In this document: in pieces, positions 1 through 8,700 of the stretch | Layout of the letters: every line of letters starts with the position of its first letter | Position numbering within the stretch: position 1 is the stretch's first letter | Assembly: GCF_000737785.1 (NCBI RefSeq) | Contig: NZ_JPRO01000004.1 | Span: forward strand, 248,001-312,000 | DNA length: 64,000 nucleotides | Reading direction: 5' to 3' | From: Chryseobacterium luteum | GTDB lineage: Bacteria > Bacteroidota > Bacteroidia > Flavobacteriales > Weeksellaceae | Translations under genes and position numbers: made by a program | Notes under the pieces: generated by a model | What the model was told of the DNA's origin: nothing | The model's database searches: none | What the model saw: only the letters and a program-made list of their open reading frames with translations

Positions 1-555
1 AATTCATACAAGCAAAAATTATTTAAACAAAATTTTAAAAAACCAGGATTTGATACTCAATATGAAGAAAAAAGGACTGATGGCACAGTCATTAGACAAT
101 GGACAGTTTTTCCCGAACAAGAAAAAGCAGACACTCAAGAATATGTAGAAGAAATCTCAAAAGAATGGAGTCCTTTTGTAATCAGAAAAAAATATGATTA
201 TATGGGAAGATTAAGAAGATGGTCTACGACTTTTCGGTTAGAATCTATAAATAAAAGTTATGAATACGATGAAAACGGAAAGGCTATTAAAATAACGAAT
301 TATGAAGAGAAATTTAAACATAGCTTTGCTGACATCAGAGAGCTTCTACTAAAAGCCAAAGGAATTGATATCTACGATACGAGACAGGCCATTGCAAGAA
401 GAGTAAACCATAGATACGAAGATCCGATACAAGTTTATTACAACATCTATGTTATGGACAAAAAAGATGAAAAGAATGATTATAGCATTGTTATTTTTGA
501 TGATACATTGGAAATTAAGGAATATAGAAATGAAAATGATCCGAAAAATAAATAA
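1..555 (+). CDS. Hypothetical protein, 5' end outside the window
   Basis: Frame 1 is open from the first base to the TAA at 553-555, so this is the C-terminal 184 residues of a longer protein. The first internal ATG is at 202, but the upstream codons read as normal protein, so that ATG is unlikely to be the true start. The sequence is charged and hydrophilic, with no membrane segment. A YDENGK stretch near residue 85 recalls YD-type repeats of Rhs-like surface proteins, but one copy is weak evidence. I do not recognise the family. The next ATG overlaps the stop as TAATG, so a second gene was probably co-translated with it. Base composition is much more AT-rich than the housekeeping genes downstream, as expected of accessory DNA. 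Confidence 0.6.
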   Translation, partial: NSYKQKLFKQNFKKPGFDTQYEEKRTDGTVIRQWTVFPEQEKADTQEYVEEISKEWSPFVIRKKYDYMGRLRRWSTTFRLESINKSYEYDENGKAIKITNYEEKFKHSFADIRELLLKAKGIDIYDTRQAIARRVNHRYEDPIQVYYNIYVMDKKDEKNDYSIVIFDDTLEIKEYRNENDPKNK

Positions 556-632
556 TGAAAAATAGTTTAATAGCAATAGTTTTCTGTAGTACAGGAATCA
601 TTTCCAAAACCATGGAGAATCTTAATATATAA
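555..632 (+). pseudogene. Signal-peptide remnant of a coupled secreted-protein gene
   Basis: An ATG overlapping the preceding stop (TAATG) opens a 25-codon frame whose start, MKNSLIAIVFCSTGIIS, looks like a Sec or lipoprotein signal peptide, followed by KTMENLNI and a stop. The start geometry and signal-like N-terminus suggest the first codons of a gene whose body has been deleted or frameshifted. I could not find the missing body in the next 110 bases. It could also be a chance short frame. Confidence 0.35.
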
Positions 633-748
633 AAAAGCATTTTTTGAGATAAAGCTAAAAAAAATTATAGCACCAACATTCTGATATCGTTTTTGGCATA
701 GCTTTGTAAATACTTCGCAAGTTTTCTGTAATTTTATAAAAACTGCAA

Positions 749-1492
749 ATGAAATATATTTTAGCATTAACATTTTTATTTCCACTTATTTTAAATGCAC
801 AGCAATTTGTGGCAAATGATGCCTTTTATATTGATAGAATAGTTGGACTGGATTCTATTAACATTTATCAGTATAGATTGATTAAATATGATCAAAAAAA
901 TAAGCAAAAAACAAATTATCTGTATTATTTAAATTTTGCCGATAATGGTAAATTCGAGTCATCTGAGTTGGGTTCAACTTGCGGTTTAGATGTAAATGAG
1001 TCTATATCTGGAAACTATCAATTAATTGACAATTCGCATATTTTATTACGACCAGAATTATATCATAACACAAAGAAGTTATATCCAGATTCAATTTCTT
1101 CAAAATCTCATCTATTTTTCATCTTAAAAGAGAGTGAATATAATATTAAACTAATCCAGAGTAATGGAAATATTGAAGATGATCATAAAAATGCAATATT
1201 ATCCAAAAAGTTAGATGGAAAAATCAAGATGTACAATGATACTGAAAGAACTTTTTATGAGTTAATCAAATATACACCACAATCAAAAGATAATATTTCC
1301 AGAATAAATGAATATGTAAAAAATGTTTTGAAAAAAAATCCGAGAGATTATCATATTCTCTTTACAACTTGGTATCCAGATGATTATTTAGTAAATATGG
1401 TTTACAACAAAAAAACAAAAAAGACAATATTCATTGTAAATTATATTGCTAAACATGTAGAAAATGGAATGGGGCAAATTAGTATTAAATAA
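749..1492 (+). CDS. Secreted hypothetical protein
   Basis: A 247-residue protein. Its first 18 residues (MKYILALTFLFPLILNAQ) are a typical Bacteroidota Sec signal peptide ending in Ala-Gln, so the product should be periplasmic or cell-surface. The rest is Lys-, Asn- and Tyr-rich and soluble. A motif region around residues 60-100 (NFADNGKFESSELGS, then SGNYQLIDNSHILLRPE) resembles small lipocalin-like domains that report how far a stained or folded state departs from a reference, but this is only a resemblance. I do not recognise the family. It stands alone between AT-rich spacers and shares the accessory base composition of the first 2 kb. Confidence 0.7.
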   Translation: MKYILALTFLFPLILNAQQFVANDAFYIDRIVGLDSINIYQYRLIKYDQKNKQKTNYLYYLNFADNGKFESSELGSTCGLDVNESISGNYQLIDNSHILLRPELYHNTKKLYPDSISSKSHLFFILKESEYNIKLIQSNGNIEDDHKNAILSKKLDGKIKMYNDTERTFYELIKYTPQSKDNISRINEYVKNVLKKNPRDYHILFTTWYPDDYLVNMVYNKKTKKTIFIVNYIAKHVENGMGQISIK

Positions 1493-1532
1493 ACTTTCAT
1501 AATAAGGTAGAAGGAAGGGTATAAAATACCAC

Positions 1533-1593
1533 ACAGTCCATTACGAGAGGAGGAATCAATCAAAGATTGATTCCTCCTCTCGTAATGGACTGT
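1533..1593. repeat. Perfect 29-bp inverted repeat with 3-nt loop
   Basis: Positions 1533-1561 and 1565-1593 are exact reverse complements separated by AAA. The left arm begins ACAGTCCATTACGAG and holds GAGGAGGAATC. No T-run follows on either strand (TAGTCTATGAC after it, GGTATTTTATACC before it), so it does not look like an ordinary intrinsic terminator. It lies between two unrelated accessory genes. Confidence 0.85.
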
Positions 1594-1733
1594 TAGTCTA
1601 TGACATAAACTTTGTATTAAAATAAAATTCTGTACCAGTATTTACAACATCTCAACAATTACATTAGGAAGAAACCGCATTTTTTATCTTAAATATCCAT
1701 GAAAACAACTAAATTTGGATAACATTCATCACC

Positions 1734-1985
1734 ATGAAAAAAATCATCGTCACCTTATTTGCAGCTTTATTTATTTCGACAATTGTTTTTTATATAAGCA
1801 AAAACAAAACAGATATAACGAATTACGGTATGCTTTTCGGAGCGTTGGCCACCATAATTGCTGTTCCTCTTATAAAATTTCTTTTTCCGGTGACCAAAGA
1901 ATTAAAGATCGGGACATCAGAATTTTACCCAAATCTTTTTCACAAAACTGCGGAATTTTTAAAAAAGAAAAGAAATAACAGGTAA
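1734..1985 (+). CDS. Small two-TM membrane protein
   Basis: An 83-residue protein starting MKKIIVTLFAALF, with a hydrophobic segment at about residues 4-21 and a second at about 31-52 (FGALATIIAVPLIKFLF), followed by a basic amphipathic tail ending KKKRNNR. It should be an inner-membrane protein with a cytoplasmic basic tail. A second frame over the same bases (1715-1978) lacks such features and is taken as a shadow. I do not recognise the family. It precedes the GAF protein gene by 120 bases, with no clear promoter in between. Confidence 0.6.
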   Translation: MKKIIVTLFAALFISTIVFYISKNKTDITNYGMLFGALATIIAVPLIKFLFPVTKELKIGTSEFYPNLFHKTAEFLKKKRNNR

Positions 1986-2108
1986 TTTATCTATATCCGG
2001 TGTTTGTGCAGGAAAAATAAACAATGCTCTTATCAAGATGGATTTCACCAATTGCCAGTGCATGCAGAAATGGTGTTTTTTTCATAACTTTACTTTAAAT
2101 TTCAGCTC

Positions 2109-4409
2109 TTGGCTCATCTTTATAAAAAAGACGCTCCTTTTCAGATTCTCATATCATTCAAAAAATATTTGGATGTGCTGGAGCATATCCGCTATAACGA
2201 CCGTCTGGAATACCGTGCCAGCTACGCGGAATCAATTATTGACAGAACCAAAAAAATTAAGGAACTGAGAGATGGTTTCCAGGATATTTCGCTGCTGGAA
2301 AAACACGAAGACCTCATCAGGCTGCTGCTTGCAGACCTCTTCCCTACCGGGCTTACCCATAATGAGATTAAAGCGGCAAGTATTCCCCTTTCCAATATTA
2401 CATTTAATTATACCGAAAGATTTAAGAATATCCTTAAAGATGCAGGAAAAGACTTTGAAATAGAGCTCAGAAACATTGATGATGATGAATTTTATGTCTT
2501 CTGCTGCTGTCTTATCCTTCAGACTTATTTCAAAAAAGGCATCAAAAGCAATATTCCGCTTTACTATGATATCCCGAACAGGCTGGGAATCATGAAACAT
2601 TATAAGATCATAATCAATTCAGATTTTACAGATATTTATCCTACTGAAAATGCTAAAATCCCGTCTGATGATATAGTGGATATGCTGCTTGAAAACCTGG
2701 ACGATTACCAGCTGTGGAAAAAATATTTCCCTTCAAAATCCTGGATCTTAAAAGGTTTCGCTATTATTTCGCTGGTAGACTGTACCTCAGAAGTCGCATT
2801 GTCTGACCTGAAATCCAGTATGATAGAGATCGATCCTGAAGACCTGAGCCCGGATGAAAACCTTGTAGAAATTTTCAAGTCTTATTTCGATGTACCTCAG
2901 CTTAATTTCGGTTTAATGCTGTTTGACAAAAAAGATCAGAAACTCGGCAGACTGCCGATCTACGAAAATGTTTTCACCCATCATGTTCTGGATTTCTGGA
3001 TCAATGCATTTGATGAGGAAACCCGTAAGAATACATTCAACAATTTAAATCATAATCCCAAATCGATTGTCATCTCCAATGTCAGCAAGATGGATGACCA
3101 GATTAAAAATCTTCCTTCTTTTAATATTTTAAGGGATAACAATATCAACAGCTTCATGGTAATTCCCATCATGAAGGACAATGAGCTTCTGGCGATCATG
3201 GAGTTTACCTCTACGGAAGCCAACAGTTTCAACGGATTAAAGCTGAAAAAGATGGAGTTTTTCACAGACATGATTCTCTTCTCCCTGAACAGGTTCAGCT
3301 TTGAAAAAAACTACCAGATAGAAGCCATTATTCAGCGTGAATACACTTCCATCCACGACAGTGTAGTCTGGAAATTCAGAAATGAAGCCGAGAAATATTT
3401 CAATGCTTCGCTGGGGAAAAAAATGTACACGCTGAAACAGATCTCTTTCAAAAACCTGACACCGCTGTTTGGCTTCTCGGACATCCGTTCTTCTTCAGAT
3501 AAACGTTTCAATCTGATGCTTGAAGATCTCAACCAGCAGCTTGAAAGCCTTCACGATATTTTTACACTGATCAATTCCGATTCGGAAAAATATCTTCTGG
3601 CCCTTGATATTTTTGAAAATGAGCTGAACAACGAGATCAAAGCTGATACGGAGCAACGTTTCCAGAGACTTTTGAGAGAGGATATCCACCCTTATCTACA
3701 GGGAAAACTGGAAATGAAAACCGACAGGGATATAAAAAACAAGATCAAAGATTATTTTGTACAGGTTTTCACCCAAACCGATCTGTTTTATGCCAACAGG
3801 AAAAATTTAGATGATTCTATAACGCTGGTCAACAGAAAACTCGCTGATATACTGGATGAAAGCCAGAGCAAAGCCCAGGAGATTTTCCCGCACTATTATG
3901 AGAGGTTTAAATCCGATGGTGTGGAACATAATCTCTACATCGGACATAATATCGCTCCGGACCTTAATTATACTTCAAAAGTGGTCCATAAGCTAAGATA
4001 TTGGCAGCTGAAAACGATCTGTAACATGGAACACGAATTCCGGACTTTTAAAAACAGCCTTCCCATACATCTGGATATTGCATCACTGCTTTTTGTCTAC
4101 AATGAAAAAATAGACATCCGCTTCAGAATGGACGAGAAACGTTTCGATGTAGACGGCGCCTACAATTCGTATTATGAAATTATAAAAAAACGTCTGGATA
4201 AAGCCCATATCAAAGATTCTTCAGAAAGGATAACCTGTCCCGGAAAAATTACCATCGTGTATTTCGGCATGGAAAACCAGAAAGAATACCTGGAATACAT
4301 CAATAAGCTTCAGAAAAAAGGAATTCTTCAGAATGATGTGGAGTTTTTAAAAGTAGAAGATCTGCAGGGTATTACGGGATTACTGGCGTTGAGGATCTCT
4401 TTGGTTTAA
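2109..4409 (+). CDS. GAF domain-containing signalling protein
   Basis: A 766-residue soluble protein. Residues about 300-400 form a GAF-like domain, seen as SFMVIPIMKDNELLAIMEF, the second strand of a ligand-sensing alpha/beta fold, followed by the long FTDMILFSLNRF helix. The flanking regions are alpha-helical and I assign them no catalytic domain: no HisKA, GGDEF or PAS motifs are visible. The frame is closed by a stop at 2085-2087, with no ATG before residue M-like TTG at 2109, so TTG is the probable start. A start further inside is possible but would cut conserved-looking sequence (LYKKDAPFQILISFKKYLD). The gene ends at a hairpin shared with the convergent HD-PycTM gene. Ligand and output are unknown. 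Confidence 0.75.
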   Translation: MAHLYKKDAPFQILISFKKYLDVLEHIRYNDRLEYRASYAESIIDRTKKIKELRDGFQDISLLEKHEDLIRLLLADLFPTGLTHNEIKAASIPLSNITFNYTERFKNILKDAGKDFEIELRNIDDDEFYVFCCCLILQTYFKKGIKSNIPLYYDIPNRLGIMKHYKIIINSDFTDIYPTENAKIPSDDIVDMLLENLDDYQLWKKYFPSKSWILKGFAIISLVDCTSEVALSDLKSSMIEIDPEDLSPDENLVEIFKSYFDVPQLNFGLMLFDKKDQKLGRLPIYENVFTHHVLDFWINAFDEETRKNTFNNLNHNPKSIVISNVSKMDDQIKNLPSFNILRDNNINSFMVIPIMKDNELLAIMEFTSTEANSFNGLKLKKMEFFTDMILFSLNRFSFEKNYQIEAIIQREYTSIHDSVVWKFRNEAEKYFNASLGKKMYTLKQISFKNLTPLFGFSDIRSSSDKRFNLMLEDLNQQLESLHDIFTLINSDSEKYLLALDIFENELNNEIKADTEQRFQRLLREDIHPYLQGKLEMKTDRDIKNKIKDYFVQVFTQTDLFYANRKNLDDSITLVNRKLADILDESQSKAQEIFPHYYERFKSDGVEHNLYIGHNIAPDLNYTSKVVHKLRYWQLKTICNMEHEFRTFKNSLPIHLDIASLLFVYNEKIDIRFRMDEKRFDVDGAYNSYYEIIKKRLDKAHIKDSSERITCPGKITIVYFGMENQKEYLEYINKLQKKGILQNDVEFLKVEDLQGITGLLALRISLV

Positions 4410-4456
4410 TAACACTATTCTGTAATTTTATAATTTTATGCCTATTACAAATAAAA

Positions 4457-4476
4457 AAACCGCTTTTCAGCGGTTT
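4457..4476. terminator. Bidirectional terminator hairpin
   Basis: AAACCGCT and AGCGGTTT pair around a TTTC loop, with an A-run before the hairpin that becomes a T-run on the minus strand. It lies between the convergent GAF and HD-PycTM genes and could serve both. Confidence 0.75.
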
Positions 4477-4500
4477 ATATCGTTATTGTTTTGTGAAGAT

Positions 4501-5679
4501 TTAAAGCGAAAGAAAAGCATAGGCAAAAGAAAGCACGGAAATAATAATTCCGGCCATAAAGATCTTATATGTTATGGACAAAAGCTTATACTTTCTGTCT
4601 AACACTTTTCCCAGGAAGTAAAGGTCTTTCACCATAGAATCATAGATATAATCCCTGTCCTTGATGAGATCTTTCATTGCATCGTGAAAATCATTGAACA
4701 GCATTTGGTGAAAGTTCCCGAAGAACAGAAGATTCACTTTTCTGTCCGCGATATCCTGAGCCGTAAAATGGGTTTTCGTTACATTCGGTTTTGTAGACAG
4801 GATCGCAAATATAATAGTCAGAACACTTGAAATAAGCAGCACAAAACTCGGAATGATAAGATGCGCATTCTTAGGGGTGTCCAGTTTAGGAACCAACACG
4901 GAAAGACAAACTGAAATAATAATGGCATTAACCGAAAGAAGAATATTCGCCTTACTGTCAGCAATATCACTCAGCCTTGTATGATTGTTCAGCGTTACCC
5001 TGAACAGGGTATCTACGCTGCGGTCGGATTTTGAATCTTTTGGATCTTTCGCTTCCTTCTTATGATCTGAATTTTCCTTTTTATCCTCTTCCTTTTCAAG
5101 CTTTTTTTCTATTTTTTTGATGTTTTTCTTTTTCAGCGGTTCCCAGTTTTCTTTAGCATATTCCGTATAATAATGATGCTTGTTTTTAAGCATCTCAAGA
5201 TTTCCGGCATTCCACTCATCATTGGAAAAGCACCTTACATTGGTAAGTTCCCATTCCTTTCTGAGTGCATCGGAAATATCATTATAGTCGTGACTGGCAA
5301 AATGACTGCAGTCAGCATCTTTTACGATCTTTTCCAGAAGGTTCTGCGGTTCATACGTGATTTTAGTTGCCAGAATTAGTTGAGAAACGTCCCCGATATA
5401 ATTTTCGGGGTAATTTTCCTGTTTCAGAAAACCGGTAAGGATCTCGACTCCTTTTTCCTCATGATTCTGTGCACATTCCACATAACCTGTGTCGTGGAAC
5501 CACAGCGCAAGAAGTACCTTTTCCTGGTCCTCTTTGGCAACAGGTGTATTCCGCATGATCTCTTCGGCCTTGTTTACCGTATAGGTCGTGTGAATAAAAT
5601 TATGATAAAAGTATACAGAAGATAACTTATCTTTGAATAAGTTTTCTACATAATCTTTAGCTTTGTGTAAAATATTCAT
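4501..5679 (-). CDS. HD phosphohydrolase fused to PycTM (DUF5706) membrane module
   Basis: A 392-residue two-part protein. Residues 1-180 are an HD-type metal phosphohydrolase: H26/H30 in FYHNFIH, the HD pair at 62-63 (WFHDTGY), H73 in NHEEKG and D121 in KDADCSHF. Residues 185-222 are a Lys/Glu-rich linker. Residues 225-392 match the PycTM (DUF5706) family: the NNHTRLSDIADSKAN motif leads into a first membrane helix (about 246-264), then helices at about 275-294 and 372-390. PycTM modules act as membrane-disrupting effectors in Pycsar cyclic-pyrimidine defence. HD domains often hydrolyse nucleotides or cyclic nucleotides. No nucleotide cyclase is adjacent, so a resident housekeeping signalling role is as likely as defence. 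Its start is only 26 bases from the divergent lipoprotein gene. Confidence 0.8.
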   Translation of the reverse strand: MNILHKAKDYVENLFKDKLSSVYFYHNFIHTTYTVNKAEEIMRNTPVAKEDQEKVLLALWFHDTGYVECAQNHEEKGVEILTGFLKQENYPENYIGDVSQLILATKITYEPQNLLEKIVKDADCSHFASHDYNDISDALRKEWELTNVRCFSNDEWNAGNLEMLKNKHHYYTEYAKENWEPLKKKNIKKIEKKLEKEEDKKENSDHKKEAKDPKDSKSDRSVDTLFRVTLNNHTRLSDIADSKANILLSVNAIIISVCLSVLVPKLDTPKNAHLIIPSFVLLISSVLTIIFAILSTKPNVTKTHFTAQDIADRKVNLLFFGNFHQMLFNDFHDAMKDLIKDRDYIYDSMVKDLYFLGKVLDRKYKLLSITYKIFMAGIIISVLSFAYAFLSL

Positions 5680-5705
5680 CCCTGAATTTTTGTTAATGTA
5701 AATTT

Positions 5706-8700
5706 ATGAATTTATCCTTTAAAACTCATTTAAAAAAAACTTCTATTGCCTTTCGAGCAGTATTGTCTGCCGGAGTTCTGTACTCGTGCGCAACATATAA
5801 CGTGAAAAAGGGTAAAAACTTATTTGAAGTGAAAAATTCTGACGTGAAATCTGAAAACGATTTTAAAATTTTCCTGATCGGAGATGCCGGAAATGCAGAT
5901 GAGCCTCAGGCAAAGAATACCTTAAATTTACTCAAAAACAAACTGGATTCGGCAGACAGCAACTCTATGCTGCTCTTCTTGGGTGATAATATTTATCCCA
6001 ACGGACTGCCGAAAGAAACAGACAAAGATTATGCACTGGCGAAGCAGAAGTTGGAAAACCAGCTTGCCATTACCAAAAATTTCAAAGGAAAAACACTCGT
6101 TATCCCCGGAAATCATGACTGGAACAGCGGCCTGGACGGATTAAAAGCACAGGAAGATCTTGTAAAAACCTATTTCAACGACAAAAAAGCTTTTCTTCCA
6201 AAAAATTCCTGTGGAATTGATGATATCAGTTTATCCAAAGACATCAAGCTTATCGTCATAGATACCGAATGGGCATTGGTGAACTGGGATAAGTATCCTG
6301 GTGTCAATAAAAACTGTACGATCAAAACGCGTGAGGATTTCTTCACGGAATTTAAAGATCTTATTACCAAAAACCAGGATAAAAGGATTATCGTTGCCCT
6401 GCACCATCCCGTGATCAGCAGTGGAACACATGCAGGGTTCAATTCTGCAAAAGCCAATCTTTATCCGCTGAAAAGCAAGATTCCTGTTCCGGTTGTATCA
6501 AGTGTGATCAATATATTGAGAAGTTCTTCAGGGGCAAGTCTGGAAGACATTAATAACCAACATTATGCGGATCTGGCCAACAGGTTAAAAAGCATCGTTC
6601 AGGATAAGGAAAATATCATTTTTGTTTCCGGGCATGATCATAACCTGCAGTATCATGAAGAAAGAAATATCAGGCAAATCATCAGCGGTGCAGGTTCTAA
6701 AACAGATCCCGCCACTATTGCTGAAAAGACCGATTTCTCTTATGGAGGCAGCGGATTTGCCGTGCTGAATATCAGAAAAGACCAGAGTACAGATGTTGAG
6801 TATTTCTCTACAAAAGACAACAACCTGAAAAAGCTTACCCATATTTCTGTGATCTCAAAACCGGATGTCTTTGTGAATAATTATCCTAAAAATTTTCCGG
6901 CCACTGCCACTTCAACTATCTATCCGGTGAAGCTTATCCAAAAAGGGGGCGTTTACAGGTGGCTATGGGGCGAGCATTACAGAAAATATTACGGAATTCC
7001 AATTGAGGCTCCTACGGCAGATCTTGCTTCACTGAATGGCGGCTTTACCCCTTTCAGAGAAGGCGGAGGCAACCAGTCGAACAGTTTGAGGCTGAAAGCG
7101 GCAGACGGACAGGAGTTTGTAATGCGTGGCGTAAAAAAGAGCGCAGTCCGTTTCCTGAATAATATGGCTTTCAAAAAAAGCACTTTCGGGAATGAGCTGA
7201 ATAACACGTTTCCTGAAAAATTCCTGCTCGATTTTTATACCACCAATCATCCGTTTACACCTTTTTCAGTGGGAAATATGGCTGATAAGCTTGGGATTTT
7301 CCACAGCAATCCGAAACTGTATTATATTCCCAAACAGTATGCTTTAGGGGAGTATAATAAAAATTACGGCGATGAAATGTACATGATCGAGGAACGTTTT
7401 TCTTCTGATCCTAAAACTCTGGCTTCACTTGACAATGCCAAAGACATTGTTTCTACGGATGATGTCCTGAAAAATTTCACTAAAAATTATAAATATTCGG
7501 TAGACCGCGAATCGTATATAAGAGCAAGAATTTTTGATATGCTGATCGGCGATTGGGACAGGCATTCTGACCAATGGAAATGGGCTGAGTACCAGGATGG
7601 AGACCAAGTGGTTTACAAACCGATCCCGAAAGACAGGGACCAGGCCTTCAGCCGGTATGACGGCGCCGCTTTCAAGCTTATTATGAATGTTCCGGCTATC
7701 CGCCATATGAAGACTTTTAAGGAAGATATCAAAAATGTGAAGTGGCTGAATATGGAGCCGTATCCGCTGGACCTCATCTTTTTAAAAGGTGCTTCCCAGG
7801 AGGAATGGACTGCACAGGCAAAGTATATCCAGGAACACCTTACGGATGCTGATATTGATGATGCTTTCAGCAATCTTCCTAAAGAAGTAAAAGATGGGAC
7901 CATTGCTGATATTCAACGTAAGTTAAAAATCAGAAAAACAAAACTCCAGGACTATGCTGCGAAATATTATGACGTACTGCAGGAAAAGGTTCCTCTTGCC
8001 GGAACTGTGAATCCTGATAAGTTCGTGATTACAAAAACAGCAAATTCCGTTAATGTAAAACAGTATAAATTAGATAAAAACAAAGAGAATCCTGAACTGG
8101 TTTTCGAGAAAACTTATGAAGATTCCAAAACGAAAGAGCTCTGGATCTACGGCCTTGAAGATGATGATATTTATGAAGTATCAGGGGATGGAAGACCTAA
8201 GACGAACATCAGGCTGATCGGCGGTTACAATCACGATGTCTATACTATTGCTGATGGGAAAAGTGTGAAGATTTATGATTTTAAAAGTCAGAAAAATACG
8301 TACAATGGCTCCGGAACGAAAAACATTTCTGATGATTACGATATCAACACCTACAATTATAAGCATCCGAAATATAATTTCTTTGCCGGCTACCCGAATG
8401 TAGATTACAATCCTGATGATGGTGTGATCCTAGGGGTTCTGGCAAATTACACGGTTAATAATTTCATCCGCGACCCTTATACTCAGAAGCACAGCCTTAA
8501 GGTTAATTTCTATACTGCGACCGGAGGATTTAACGCTGCCTATAAAGGAATTTTCAAAAAAGCCATATCTGGATGGGATTTCAATCTTGATGCGGCTTAT
8601 ACGACTCCCCGATTTGCAGAAAACTTCTTCGGGCTGTCTAATGAAAGTATATATGATAAAGAAAATACGGAAAGGGAATACAACAGGGCCAGAATTTCTA

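Noticed and set aside
1715..1978. A second 87-residue gene over the small membrane protein
   Set aside because: It is a shifted frame over 1734-1985, with no signal, membrane pattern or family look; the other frame has clear membrane helices.
1986..2108. Short frame MLLSRWISPIASACRNGVFF before the GAF gene
   Set aside because: It is 24 codons, in another frame, and has no start signal or recognisable family; it is probably chance.
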